Positions 53,746 to 61,567 of a stretch of 64,000 nucleotides of DNA are shown in pieces. The stretch's first letter is position 1; every line of letters begins with the position of its first letter. The notes under the pieces are model-generated. The model saw nothing but the letters and a program-made list of their open reading frames with translations, was not told where the DNA came from and did not search any database. Made by a program: the position numbers and the translations under genes. Source of the DNA: Geosporobacter ferrireducens (lineage in GTDB: Bacteria > Bacillota > Clostridia > Peptostreptococcales > Thermotaleaceae); assembly GCF_001750685.1 (NCBI RefSeq), contig NZ_CP017269.1:496001-560000 (forward strand), written 5' to 3'.

Positions 53746-53778
53746 TGATATTATATAGCAATCTGGAATTATTTTACA
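53746..53778 (+). repeat. 33-bp dispersed repeat, copy 1
   Basis: One of three 33-bp related sequences beginning TGATAT and containing AATCTGGAATTATTT (others at 56203-56235 and 59654-59686). Copies 1 and 3 differ at only four positions. All are intergenic. The rest of the gap 53419-54002 is AT-rich; a frame-broken small ORF near 53.5-53.7 kb on the minus strand is not convincing. Confidence 0.7.
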
Positions 53779-54002
53779 TAGTATTTTGGTTAATTTTATA
53801 TCTTATAATACTAGAGGGATTATTTAAGCTTAGGCTGGTTCCTGCAATTAAAGTTATGGAAAGATTTTTGAGTCTTTTTTATTTTTTTGTTTAAAATCTG
53901 TTTTTTAGGGTAGCACATGTTTTTTTCCTTTACATATTCTATATTAGAAAAATAGACAGAGAAGAAAATCTTATCCATAGAATAATGAAAAGGGTGAAGT
54001 AA

Positions 54003-54128
54003 ATGGCTGACAAACAATATGGTGTAGGTGGTATCTTCGGATGTGACGATAGTTTATTATTTTTCTTTTTATTACTTGTAGTTTTATTCTGCTATCCTTA
54101 CTTCTTTGGTGGATGTGGACACAGATAA
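54003..54128 (+). CDS. Small hydrophobic Gly/Cys protein, 41 residues
   Basis: ATG at 54003 follows AAGGGTGAAGTAA. The peptide starts MADKQYGVGGIFGCDDSL, continues as one membrane helix (LLFFFLLLVVLFCYPYFF) and ends GGCGHR. Three cysteines flank and end the helix. It resembles the short Gly-rich single-helix proteins of spore formers such as the YjcZ group, but I cannot assign it firmly. A short paralogous N-terminus occurs 480 bp downstream. Confidence 0.65.
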   Translation: MADKQYGVGGIFGCDDSLLFFFLLLVVLFCYPYFFGGCGHR

Positions 54129-54308
54129 ATCCGTTAGAATTGGAGAGCATTCCCTAATTCTTAATACATAATTTTTTATCACAAAAAATTATTAACCCTC
54201 CAAATACGATTACTAGCAATGGGAAGAAGAATAATCTTTTATCTCAAGTCACCTATCGCATTGCATTTTCTGTCATTTATTAATATCTCCTTTTAAATCT
54301 TTATTTTT

Positions 54309-54342
54309 AAAAGAGCTTCTTAACATTTAAGAGGCTCTTTTC
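54309..54342 (+). terminator. Terminator downstream of the 41-residue ORF
   Basis: AAAAGAGCTTCTTAA pairs imperfectly (one G-T) with TTAAGAGGCTCTTTT, followed by a T-rich tail. Bases 54129-54308 show no gene. Confidence 0.75.
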
Positions 54343-54485
54343 TTGGGCTATTTATGTTTTCTAACATGATTTTGAGCAGTTAGCGTATGAATTACCGGAG
54401 AATGATAGTGCCCGGTTCTAAACCCACATCCCACATATTTTAAACAAAAAACAAGGCCCAATTACTGATATATGAGGTGTGAGCC

Positions 54486-54551
54486 ATGTCTGAAGCTAAA
54501 GGATTAGGTGGTTTATTCGGCTGTGGCCCTGGAGAACAACCTATACTATAA
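54486..54551 (+). CDS. Short paralogue of the Gly/Cys small protein, probably truncated
   Basis: GAGGTGTGAGCC precedes ATG, and the frame reads MSEAKGLGGLFGCGPGEQPIL then stops. GLGGLFGC matches GVGGIFGC of the 41-residue protein, but the hydrophobic helix is absent in all frames. It is either a truncated duplicate or a 21-residue peptide in its own right. Confidence 0.45.
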   Translation: MSEAKGLGGLFGCGPGEQPIL

Positions 54552-54632
54552 TCTTGCATCTCAGATAACGTTTCTGTATTCACAACGTCCTAATCTTCAA
54601 AGGTTATTTTCCAAAATCATTTATTATAAAAT

Positions 54633-55154
54633 TCACCTTACGTACCCAACTATTTTATTTAACTTCGCTATATCATTGGGACGTAGCTTTAATGTCGTTT
54701 GCGGTATTCCCGTACCTCCATATACATAGGAAAATCGATTTAATTGTTTGTCAATTATCGTTGGTAAGCTCTCATTAATTAATGATACACTCCCCACTTT
54801 GCTTCCGGTAACTTGTTCAACCTCTTTTGGGGTTGCTAATTTAACCTGTTTGACAGATATTAGTTCCTTAATTATTTTAAAATCTACCCTACCATAGTCA
54901 CCTGATATTATTAATGCAAAAAAACCTTTTTCAGTCTTTAAAATCAGAGTAGGAGCTGTTTGTCCAATTTCAATACCGAAATAATCAGCGCCTTCCTGTG
55001 CAGTATTAATTTGCTTCGTATGTTTTATAATTTCATATTCAGTTTCGTGTTTATCCAAAATCGAAATTAGTTTATCCATAACTACACTTCTTCCATAAGT
55101 TTTTGATTTAGCAGGCTCTATCGGGATTTCTTTGCCAGTATGCTCTTTTTTCAT
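54633..55154 (-). CDS. YbaK/ProX-type aminoacyl-tRNA deacylase domain protein
   Basis: A 173-residue protein whose main part (from about residue 26, MDKLISILDKHETEYEIIKHTKQINTAQEGADYFG) is a YbaK/ProRS-associated editing domain. TAPTLILKTEKGFFALIISGD is the conserved central strand pair. The N-terminal 25 residues look extra; an internal ATG at residue 26 is a possible start. It would hydrolyse a mischarged aminoacyl-tRNA or similar ester. The C-terminal loop lacks the GGCSPIG motif of true YbaK, so specificity differs from the protein at 58263. Confidence 0.82.
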   Translation of the reverse strand: MKKEHTGKEIPIEPAKSKTYGRSVVMDKLISILDKHETEYEIIKHTKQINTAQEGADYFGIEIGQTAPTLILKTEKGFFALIISGDYGRVDFKIIKELISVKQVKLATPKEVEQVTGSKVGSVSLINESLPTIIDKQLNRFSYVYGGTGIPQTTLKLRPNDIAKLNKIVGYVR

Positions 55155-55319
55155 ATAGATACCTATCCCTCTTTAAAGTTGGCAGCATATGAGTCCTCTC
55201 CGCCAATACAATTCAGAATAACCTGTGATTTCTAGCCCTATACAAAGATTTTATCATAACATGGAAATATTTACATATTTATATGGATAACAAATATATT
55301 TATCTAGGAGGTAGATATA

Positions 55320-55457
55320 GTGACTTCATGTAATAAAAACTGGTGTACTTGTTTAGACACCGAATGCGAGTTCCATGGAAAATGCTGTTTATGTGTTAAG
55401 TATCATTGGGATGAGAACACACTGGTGTATTGTATGAAACAAATAGATAGCAAATAG
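55320..55457 (+). CDS. Cys-rich small protein (DUF6485-like)
   Basis: A 45-residue protein with a GTG start, AGGAGG 8 bp upstream. It contains eight cysteines: MTSCNKNWCTCLDTECEFHG, then KCCLCVKYHW and YCMKQ. The pattern CTC..TEC..HGKCC.C..YH resembles small clostridial and archaeal Cys-rich proteins that I recall as DUF6485, which may bind metal. It has its own terminator. Function unknown. Confidence 0.7.
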   Translation: MTSCNKNWCTCLDTECEFHGKCCLCVKYHWDENTLVYCMKQIDSK

Positions 55458-55464
55458 CTTACCC

Positions 55465-55496
55465 TAAGGCTGAGAACTAAAACTCAGCTTTTTTTA
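55465..55496 (+). terminator. Terminator of the Cys-rich small gene
   Basis: GGCTGAG pairs with CTCAGCTT (one G-T) and is followed by a run of T, 10 bp past the stop. Confidence 0.8.
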
Positions 55497-55663
55497 TGCC
55501 TTAAAATTCTAATCTGCCTACATATATTTTGTAATCGCTACATTCTAGTATCACATTTTGAGTTAGTCCTTAATAGTATGTAATGTAAGTAGAACAAATG
55601 AATACTAATGCCTTATAACTCAGTTCATATTTCCAGATAATGATGAGAGAGGAGCAAACTCTT

Positions 55664-56029
55664 ATGCCTGTAAAAATCAATTTATCACCAGAACAGGATG
55701 CACAGCATGTGCCTACTCCCGGTGGGCAAACTCATGTACACGAATTCTTAGGTAGTACAAAGCTTGCAGGAGCAATTATACACAACCATCGTTTTGCAGG
55801 AGTAACTAGTCAAGCAATTCTAATTCCCGGTGGCAGCCATATACATGGACTACTCACAAACACAGATTTTGTTGTTGGACATCTTCATGAAATTGCTGCT
55901 GAAACCGGCCCTGCCATTGAAGTTGGCGATGGAAGACATGTACACTTTGTTGAAACACTCTCTACTCTTAATCTTGGACATTCTCATGAAGCTGTTTTTG
56001 CTACACTCATAGAAGATCCGCTTAGATAG
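55664..56029 (+). CDS. YmaF-family His-rich protein
   Basis: A 121-residue protein. The start at 55664 follows AGGAG at 9 bp; the longer frame adds eight residues without support. It carries repeated H-x-H units: THVHEFLGST, IHNHRFAGVT, SHIHGLLTNTDF, GHLHEIAAETGPAIEVGDGRHVHFVE and LGHSHE. This matches YmaF. The many paired histidines suggest metal binding. The role is not known. Confidence 0.88.
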   Translation: MPVKINLSPEQDAQHVPTPGGQTHVHEFLGSTKLAGAIIHNHRFAGVTSQAILIPGGSHIHGLLTNTDFVVGHLHEIAAETGPAIEVGDGRHVHFVETLSTLNLGHSHEAVFATLIEDPLR

Positions 56030-56202
56030 GAACTACTAATTATTTACTATCATAATAAGGACGACTTCTATAATATTAACTTTCAAAATTAAGTTGTCCT
56101 TGCTTACATAACGTTGTTTTAAATCTTAATTTCTTCTCTGCTTAGCCTTAGCCGTCTTTTAGCAAATATCATATATATATATACTTTTTAATTGTACGGA
56201 AG

Positions 56203-56235
56203 TGATATGATACAACGATCTGAAATTGTTTTTCA
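56203..56235 (+). repeat. 33-bp dispersed repeat, copy 2
   Basis: The most diverged of three copies (TGATATGATACAACGATCTG onward). It lies between the convergent ymaF-like gene and a GNAT gene. It shares an ACTTTTTAA.T stretch about 20 bp upstream with copy 1. Confidence 0.6.
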
Positions 56236-56253
56236 TTTTCATTTTTTCCGTTC

Positions 56254-56799
56254 CTACTTTAATACAGCTTTTACGCTTATTCTCCATATCATATGATCGG
56301 CATCTTCTCCCCAATAATCTTTTAAATGATATTCAGGATTGCCAAATTTATTGATCCATATTTGCTGTGCACTCTTATACCCACTATCCAGGCAAAATTC
56401 TTCTATGCCTCTTTTATCTAATTCAATAAACATTAAATGAAGCATCCTGCTGCCAATCCCTTTCTTTTGATAGTCCGGATGTACAAATACAGTTCCTATC
56501 TCTGCTAATTCTTTAAATTCTCCATCCGTACATGAAACAATCAGTTCATTTGATGGTCCATATTCAATTGTTCCCACAATATTTTCTTCTTCTTTTGCTA
56601 CAAGAAAATATCTATTCTTTCCACCGCTTTCCATATCCTGATTCAAAAACCTTCTCTTATTTTCAATTTCTCCATTTATTGTATCTACTAAATTTGAAAT
56701 TCCATTTCTTTCAAAGGTATCTCTGATAACTATTTCGAAAAATTCATTCATTAACGCTATATCTTCAAATTTAGGCCTACTAATTTCTATATCTCTCAT
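56254..56799 (-). CDS. GNAT-family N-acetyltransferase
   Basis: A 181-residue acetyltransferase. The CoA-binding motif region is EIGTVFVHPDYQKKGIGSRMLHLMFIEL, with QKKGIG as the pyrophosphate loop. The C-terminal FCLDSGYKSAQQIWINKFGNPEYHLKDYW replaces the usual N-x-x-A-x-x-x-Y. The acceptor is unknown. Confidence 0.9.
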   Translation of the reverse strand: MRDIEISRPKFEDIALMNEFFEIVIRDTFERNGISNLVDTINGEIENKRRFLNQDMESGGKNRYFLVAKEEENIVGTIEYGPSNELIVSCTDGEFKELAEIGTVFVHPDYQKKGIGSRMLHLMFIELDKRGIEEFCLDSGYKSAQQIWINKFGNPEYHLKDYWGEDADHMIWRISVKAVLK

Positions 56800-56891
56800 A
56801 TGCTAACCTCCTTAACCAGGTTCTGGTTCAAAATTCTATTACCTTTATTTTTGTTGTTTAAAATAGATGTGCGCCTTTTAAATATGATGTT

Positions 56892-57350
56892 TTAATCAAT
56901 TTTACTTAGATTTTTATATAAGTCTTCCAAAAATTTTGTATCAAATTTATCTCCTGAAACTCTAAAGATTGACCAGTTTCCATTTCTATCAATAACAGAA
57001 AGATATCGATCCCCTCTCACAGCTGCGCGGAAAACTTGCTGTCCATTATTCTCAATTTTTATGGTGTAATATTCCACATTATCGAGTTTTTGATAACTGA
57101 TATTAGTTTTCCTATATTTATACATTCTTAGAAATTCTAATATTTCTTTAGAATGATCTTTGTTATAACTTTCAACGATAGTACCCTCTTCAGAAATAGA
57201 ATTTCGATGAATCACTGTTAAATGAGCGCTTGAACCTATATTAGGTCCCTCCCCGATAATTCTGACAAGGTCACGTGGATAAAATATAGTAATACTAATA
57301 ATAAGATATCCTATGATCATTAAAACATATATCATTGTCTTCTTTTTCAC
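56892..57350 (-). CDS. Hypothetical membrane-anchored exported protein
   Basis: A 152-residue protein with one N-terminal membrane helix (MIYVLMIIGYLIISITIFYP) and an extracytoplasmic domain of mixed strands and helices. It is not preceded by other genes of the same unit. No family is recognised. Similar in size and layout to the protein at 50704, but I see no clear sequence match. Confidence 0.65.
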   Translation of the reverse strand: MKKKTMIYVLMIIGYLIISITIFYPRDLVRIIGEGPNIGSSAHLTVIHRNSISEEGTIVESYNKDHSKEILEFLRMYKYRKTNISYQKLDNVEYYTIKIENNGQQVFRAAVRGDRYLSVIDRNGNWSIFRVSGDKFDTKFLEDLYKNLSKID

Positions 57351-57487
57351 TGTTGTATCCCCCCTTATTTATCATTAATTTATGAAACATGGATTTAAAA
57401 TTTTATATAGCATAGGGTATAATAAAGTTAACCGATCTTATCTCTATCATTCTATGGTTAAATCAATCCCCAGAAAGAAGGATTATA

Positions 57488-58072
57488 ATGACAGACTATT
57501 TCATTCGTCCGATGCATTTATCTGAACTGAAAGCTTTTTTTAAACAAATCGAACAAGATTTTCCTCCAGATGAATATCCACCGTATGAAGTGATGTATAC
57601 GCATTTGGAAGAGAGGATTCAGAATGGTTTAGTATTTTGTAACCAATCAATAGATTTGGCCTATGCCATTTGTGCCGACAGTCACAGCAATGACCACGTT
57701 TTGATTAGCCAGCTTGCAGTATTTCCGGAATACCGGGGTCAGAGAATCGGTTCAGCCTTTGTAAGTGCAATTTGTGAAAGATATGCCCATAAGCAGAGCA
57801 TTCTTGTAGAAGTAGAACGTCCAGAGCTTGCAGCAACATTAAAAGATCAAAACCTTCGTAACTTAAGAATAAAGTTTTATGAAAATTTAGGTTTTTATAT
57901 AATCCCGAACATTGAATTCTCTATATGGGATGTTCCAATGCACCTAATGGCATTGTCCTACAAAACCCCTGTAGAAACCCTTCATCAAGAAATCGGACAA
58001 ATTATTCATCAAATATATTATAGCTTGATGGGGCAACGCTTCATCCATAAGCTACAGTTTCGGAAATTATAA
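57488..58072 (+). CDS. GNAT-family N-acetyltransferase
   Basis: A 194-residue acetyltransferase with ISQLAVFPEYRGQRIGSAFVSAICERY (YRGQRIG as the CoA loop) and NLRIKFYENLGFYIIPN. The C-terminal extension of about 45 residues after the fold is unusual and hydrophobic. AGAAGGATTATA precedes the start. The substrate is unknown. Confidence 0.88.
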   Translation: MTDYFIRPMHLSELKAFFKQIEQDFPPDEYPPYEVMYTHLEERIQNGLVFCNQSIDLAYAICADSHSNDHVLISQLAVFPEYRGQRIGSAFVSAICERYAHKQSILVEVERPELAATLKDQNLRNLRIKFYENLGFYIIPNIEFSIWDVPMHLMALSYKTPVETLHQEIGQIIHQIYYSLMGQRFIHKLQFRKL

Positions 58073-58262
58073 TAATTCTTTTGCTGAGAAAATACTCAAC
58101 ACCGTATTTCAGCTTACGATAAGCATATTATTAAAAAGTAACAAATAAAACTGTAGTATTATTCATAAATTTTGCAAGGTGCTCGTTTTTTGGATTCCAA
58201 ATCTCACGATACCTTGCTTCTAGTTTTTCCAGTCTGTATTTGTGTGCCTACAATCTTCATTT

Positions 58263-58739
58263 TCACACGATAACACGCTCTACTTTGCACGGAAGGAGCC
58301 TCACCAAATCCGACGGTGCCAATTCAACTTGATGACCTATCTTTCCCGCACTTACAATGATTGTATCCAATCCTTTACAGCTGCTATCCAATATCGTCCT
58401 ATACTCTTTTTTCATACCGATTGGAGAACATCCGCCTCGAATATAGCCTGTGACCTTATTAATGTCTATAACCTTGATCATCCCCACAGCTTTTTCACCC
58501 ACTGCTCTAGCAGCAGCTTTTAAGTCCAGCTCAGCAGCAACCGGAATGATAAAAACATAGTATTCTCTATTTGTTCCCTGTGTGACAAGGGTCTTATAGA
58601 CCTTATCAACAGGCTGCCCGATCTTGGCAGCAACCGAAATCCCGTCCACCAAGCCGTCACCATGATCGTACGAATAGGTTTTATATGTAATTCCTGCTTT
58701 GTCTAGAATACGCATAGCGTTTGTCTTTAAATTTGCCAA
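58263..58739 (-). CDS. ybaK: YbaK/EbsC-type Cys-tRNA(Pro) deacylase
   Basis: A 158-residue protein that in relatives clears cysteine mistakenly attached to proline tRNA. YKTYSYDHGDGLVDGISVAAKIG, VYKTLVTQG and the signature GYIRGGCSPIGMKKEYRT are all present. Length and motifs match YbaK closely. Single gene. Confidence 0.93.
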   Translation of the reverse strand: MANLKTNAMRILDKAGITYKTYSYDHGDGLVDGISVAAKIGQPVDKVYKTLVTQGTNREYYVFIIPVAAELDLKAAARAVGEKAVGMIKVIDINKVTGYIRGGCSPIGMKKEYRTILDSSCKGLDTIIVSAGKIGHQVELAPSDLVRLLPCKVERVIV

Positions 58740-58869
58740 GGTTTATCCCCCATTTAATGATTTTTTATTCACACCGTTATCAATAAAAGTTGTTTCCGTT
58801 CATTATAATCTCTAAATTTAAAAATCTCTCTTGAAATCATCCCGTCTCAGCTAATGTACACCAATAAAG

Positions 58870-59487
58870 TTAAAATCCATCATTTTCATTTACAATAAAT
58901 ACCTTCATCCTTCCCCTATCACTTTGCCCTTCTATAATCACCAAATTATTACATACTCTTTCTGCAGACTTGCAATCGATACACTTTTCCAGTTCAACGC
59001 AGGGTGGATTGAAGCCTGCCCTTCGAGCATTTTGGGGTGAAGCAATATTTCTTACCCTATGTACTGCTTCATCTAAAGTCATTGTAATTTTGTTAATACC
59101 GATTATAATAATAACATGATTAGGACCATATAACATTGCAGCTACCCGGTTTCCACTATGATCCATGTTTACTAAATGCCCCTCTAATGAAACAGCATTT
59201 GTTCCTGTAATATACCAATCACTTAATAATGACTTTCTTTTAAGTTCTTTACTTTCTTCTTTACTTTTAGCTAATGTTTTATCACATACAATATTCCCTC
59301 TATCATTTAATTCTTTACTGATTTTCATATTTTTCAAGGTTATAGAGTTTCCCATACCCACACGGGCATCAATTGGGATCATCTCCATTATCTTTGACTT
59401 TGCTTCTTCAAATGTGTCCATAAAATATCCTTCAATATTTCTAGCTGCTAAACTTTGAATCAGATATTCAATTTTCTCTTTTTCCAC
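58870..59487 (-). CDS. LutC/YkgG-family (DUF162) lactate-utilisation-type protein
   Basis: A 205-residue protein of the LUD domain family. GTG at 59487 is chosen because AAAGGGG lies 7 bp upstream; the ATG 21 bp earlier has none. VGMGNSITLKNM, DWYITGTNAVSLEGHLVNMDHSGNRVAAMLYGP and the Cys cluster C-x6-C-x2-C-x6-C in PPCVELEKCIDCKSAERVC are visible. LutA and LutB are absent here, so an oxidoreductase partner would be elsewhere. The solitary form with the Cys cluster is frequent in Clostridia. Confidence 0.88.
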   Translation of the reverse strand: MEKEKIEYLIQSLAARNIEGYFMDTFEEAKSKIMEMIPIDARVGMGNSITLKNMKISKELNDRGNIVCDKTLAKSKEESKELKRKSLLSDWYITGTNAVSLEGHLVNMDHSGNRVAAMLYGPNHVIIIIGINKITMTLDEAVHRVRNIASPQNARRAGFNPPCVELEKCIDCKSAERVCNNLVIIEGQSDRGRMKVFIVNENDGF

Positions 59488-59653
59488 TTCATCTACCCCT
59501 TTTTTCATTTCTTATTTTAAGTTATTATTGCGCATAGCTAAGGTATTGACAACATGAATGGATTAAGTGCTTGTAGTAGCCACTTTAACTGCTTACGCCT
59601 TATTTATTTTAAATTTGATTTCGTGAAAACATAAGACTTTTATCGTGTATACG

Positions 59654-59686
59654 TGATATTATACAGTAATCTGGAATTATTTCACA
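59654..59686 (+). repeat. 33-bp dispersed repeat, copy 3
   Basis: TGATATTATACAGTAATCTG onward; differs from copy 1 (53746-53778) at four positions. The 59509-59831 gap holds this repeat and the terminator at 59768-59811 but no gene. Confidence 0.7.
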
Positions 59687-59767
59687 GGACTGTTTTAATA
59701 AATTTCGTTATATTCTAAAAACAGTTTAATCTTCTCCTTCATTCTAGCTCGTTTACATTTCCTTCAC

Positions 59768-59811
59768 AACAAAAAATCACCCCTTTCATAATTCCTGAGG
59801 TGATTTTGACT
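59768..59811 (-). terminator. Terminator of the GHKL kinase gene
   Basis: AAAATCACC near 59773-59781 pairs with GGTGATTTT (59799-59807), with a run of T on the minus-strand side. Confidence 0.85.
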
Positions 59812-59831
59812 TTCATTATTCAATATCTTTT

Positions 59832-60734
59832 TTAAGTCAAACCTGAACTAGATGACCCTTGCATATTGGCTGAATTCTGTACCCCCAGTTCTCTCTTTAG
59901 CGGAAGGAATACAGTAAATATGGTTCCTACACCTTCATAGCTTTCAACAGTAATTTGCCCTTTGTTTTTTTCTACTGTTTGTTTTACTATATTCAGCCCA
60001 TATCCATGATCAGCGCCTTCTTTTGTACTATATTTAACTTCAAAGACTTTGTCATACAAGCTTGAACATAGAACAGGAAAAGAATTCCCTATAGCAATAC
60101 AATATGTGTCTTCATATTCCCCAATATCAATTGTGAGAATCTTTTCTTCTTCGTTGCAATGTTCCAATTCATAAATAGCATTATCTAATAGGTTAAATAT
60201 AATTGTAGACAGTTCCATCGAACTCATCTTTAAATTCTCTAAGGAGGTTTTAATATCAATTTCTACAGTTATCCCCTTATTTTCCGCAATGGCGCATTTT
60301 CTGCACAAGATAGCACCAACTTCAATGTGTGCAATTTTTGAAATTGAAAAAATGCCATCTACTTTTTGTGCTAAATTGAAAATATATTCTAGAGCCTTGT
60401 CATAATTACCAATCTGCATCATTGCTGCAAGCATGTTAAGATGATTATTAAAATCATGTTTCTGTCCCTGCAAGGAATCAATAACCTCTTTCGAATGATT
60501 TAATTTCATAATAGATTCTTTTTCTGCTTTTAGTACTTTGATAATATAATAGATACATATAATTGCACATAACCCTAGTATATTGATTATTGCTATTATA
60601 GGGTACGAGTATTTATAGGATAGACCTATGTCATATAATTTGTTCATATATATCTGATTTACCACAGACATACTCAAGACACTTTGAAGCAGTATAAGGC
60701 TGATCAATATATAAGCTTTCTGTTTAATCACCAC
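59832..60734 (-). CDS. AgrC-like GHKL sensor histidine kinase
   Basis: A 300-residue kinase. Only two membrane helices (about 10-28 and 42-62) precede a coiled-coil and the H box LQGQKHDFNNHLNMLAAMMQ, which is the AgrC/ComD-type H box. The ATPase domain has NLLDNAIYEL, a degenerate N-terminal G region, and GADHGYGLNIVKQTVEKNKG. Its short membrane part is unusual, since AgrC has about six or seven helices. The preceding gene encodes a separate multi-helix protein that could supply the missing sensor part. No LytTR regulator follows. Confidence 0.88.
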   Translation of the reverse strand: MVIKQKAYILISLILLQSVLSMSVVNQIYMNKLYDIGLSYKYSYPIIAIINILGLCAIICIYYIIKVLKAEKESIMKLNHSKEVIDSLQGQKHDFNNHLNMLAAMMQIGNYDKALEYIFNLAQKVDGIFSISKIAHIEVGAILCRKCAIAENKGITVEIDIKTSLENLKMSSMELSTIIFNLLDNAIYELEHCNEEEKILTIDIGEYEDTYCIAIGNSFPVLCSSLYDKVFEVKYSTKEGADHGYGLNIVKQTVEKNKGQITVESYEGVGTIFTVFLPLKRELGVQNSANMQGSSSSGLT

Positions 60735-60739
60735 ATCTA

Positions 60740-61225
60740 TTACCCCTTGTTTTTAATTTCAAAAACTAGACTAGCAAATTGAATCTTAAGAACATAGGTT
60801 ATAAAAAAAGTAACAATTAGCAGCGCATTTGAAATCAGTCCTGCCAATAATAGTCCACCAGGCTTAGTTGCAATCGTAACAGGATTTATTCTCAGATAAG
60901 TAAGTGCAGGTGCTAAAATTACTCCGTCTGCCATAATTAAAAGCACAAGACTAATCAGCGATGCACTTAAACTAGTAAAGAATGTTTGCTTCCCTAAAAC
61001 CATCAGCAATAAAACAAAACAAGCTATCAGAACAAATGTATGCGTACCAAAAGGAATTTTATTGATGATATAAAATTGTCTGACACTGTATGTCATTAGA
61101 CCATAAAGGCAAGCGATTGCTGTCATGATTGGCATTTTTAGCCGTATCCCCAACACCCCAAGACCTGCCCCAATCATAAAAAATCCTTCCATGAAATGCA
61201 TTATTAGTCTTTCAATAATTACCAT
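60740..61225 (-). CDS. Multi-pass membrane protein of the Agr cluster
   Basis: A 161-residue protein with about five membrane helices. The start at 61225 follows AAAGGA; the longer frame adds 26 residues. It lies 5 bp upstream of the kinase gene, so both are co-translated. The helix pattern resembles the N-terminal sensor domain of AgrC-like kinases, as if kinase and sensor were split into two genes. Such proteins are annotated only as hypothetical in relatives. Confidence 0.7.
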   Translation of the reverse strand: MVIIERLIMHFMEGFFMIGAGLGVLGIRLKMPIMTAIACLYGLMTYSVRQFYIINKIPFGTHTFVLIACFVLLLMVLGKQTFFTSLSASLISLVLLIMADGVILAPALTYLRINPVTIATKPGGLLLAGLISNALLIVTFFITYVLKIQFASLVFEIKNKG

Positions 61226-61386
61226 AACTAGCACATCCTTTTCTCCGGAAATTCGCAAATACACTACATGTCTTTTAAAATAACAAATCAGCAGATATGT
61301 CAATTTGCCATACGAGTTATTTCGACAATTTTTTCAAAAAACCTTCTTTAAATGTCAAAAAAGTGCTAGTTATAATTGTCAGTATA

Positions 61387-61430
61387 GAATACTAAAAAGG
61401 ATTTGAAGTTTCAAATCCTTTTTAGTATTC
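61387..61430. terminator. 20-bp perfect hairpin downstream of agrD
   Basis: Arms at 61387-61406 and 61411-61430 are perfectly complementary with a 4-nt loop. The stem contains AAAAAGGATTTGA. It separates agrBD from the membrane-protein/kinase pair and is probably a terminator. Confidence 0.85.
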
Positions 61431-61447
61431 CCAGTAAGTATAATTTT

Positions 61448-61567
61448 TTACATAAGTTCTTCTGGCAATTCTGGTTGGTAAGATGTTATCGTTGTTGCTG
61501 CAGCTACATTAGCATAGGCGAGGAATGTTAATATAGCAATGCTAACTTGTAATAATCTTCTTAACAT
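61448..61567 (-). CDS. agrD: AgrD-like autoinducer precursor peptide without cysteine
   Basis: A 39-residue peptide. GGGGGAACC lies just upstream inside agrB, and its ATG overlaps the agrB stop by 7 bp. Layout is that of AgrD: a basic amphipathic N-terminus (MLRRLLQVSIAILTFLAY), a middle NVAAATTITS and the acidic recognition tail YQPELPEELM. AgrB normally cuts before such a tail and closes a thiolactone on a cysteine five residues earlier. Here that place holds Thr25, with Thr and Ser nearby and no Cys anywhere. A Ser/Thr lactone is possible. Identification rests on position and tail. Confidence 0.8.
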   Translation of the reverse strand: MLRRLLQVSIAILTFLAYANVAAATTITSYQPELPEELM

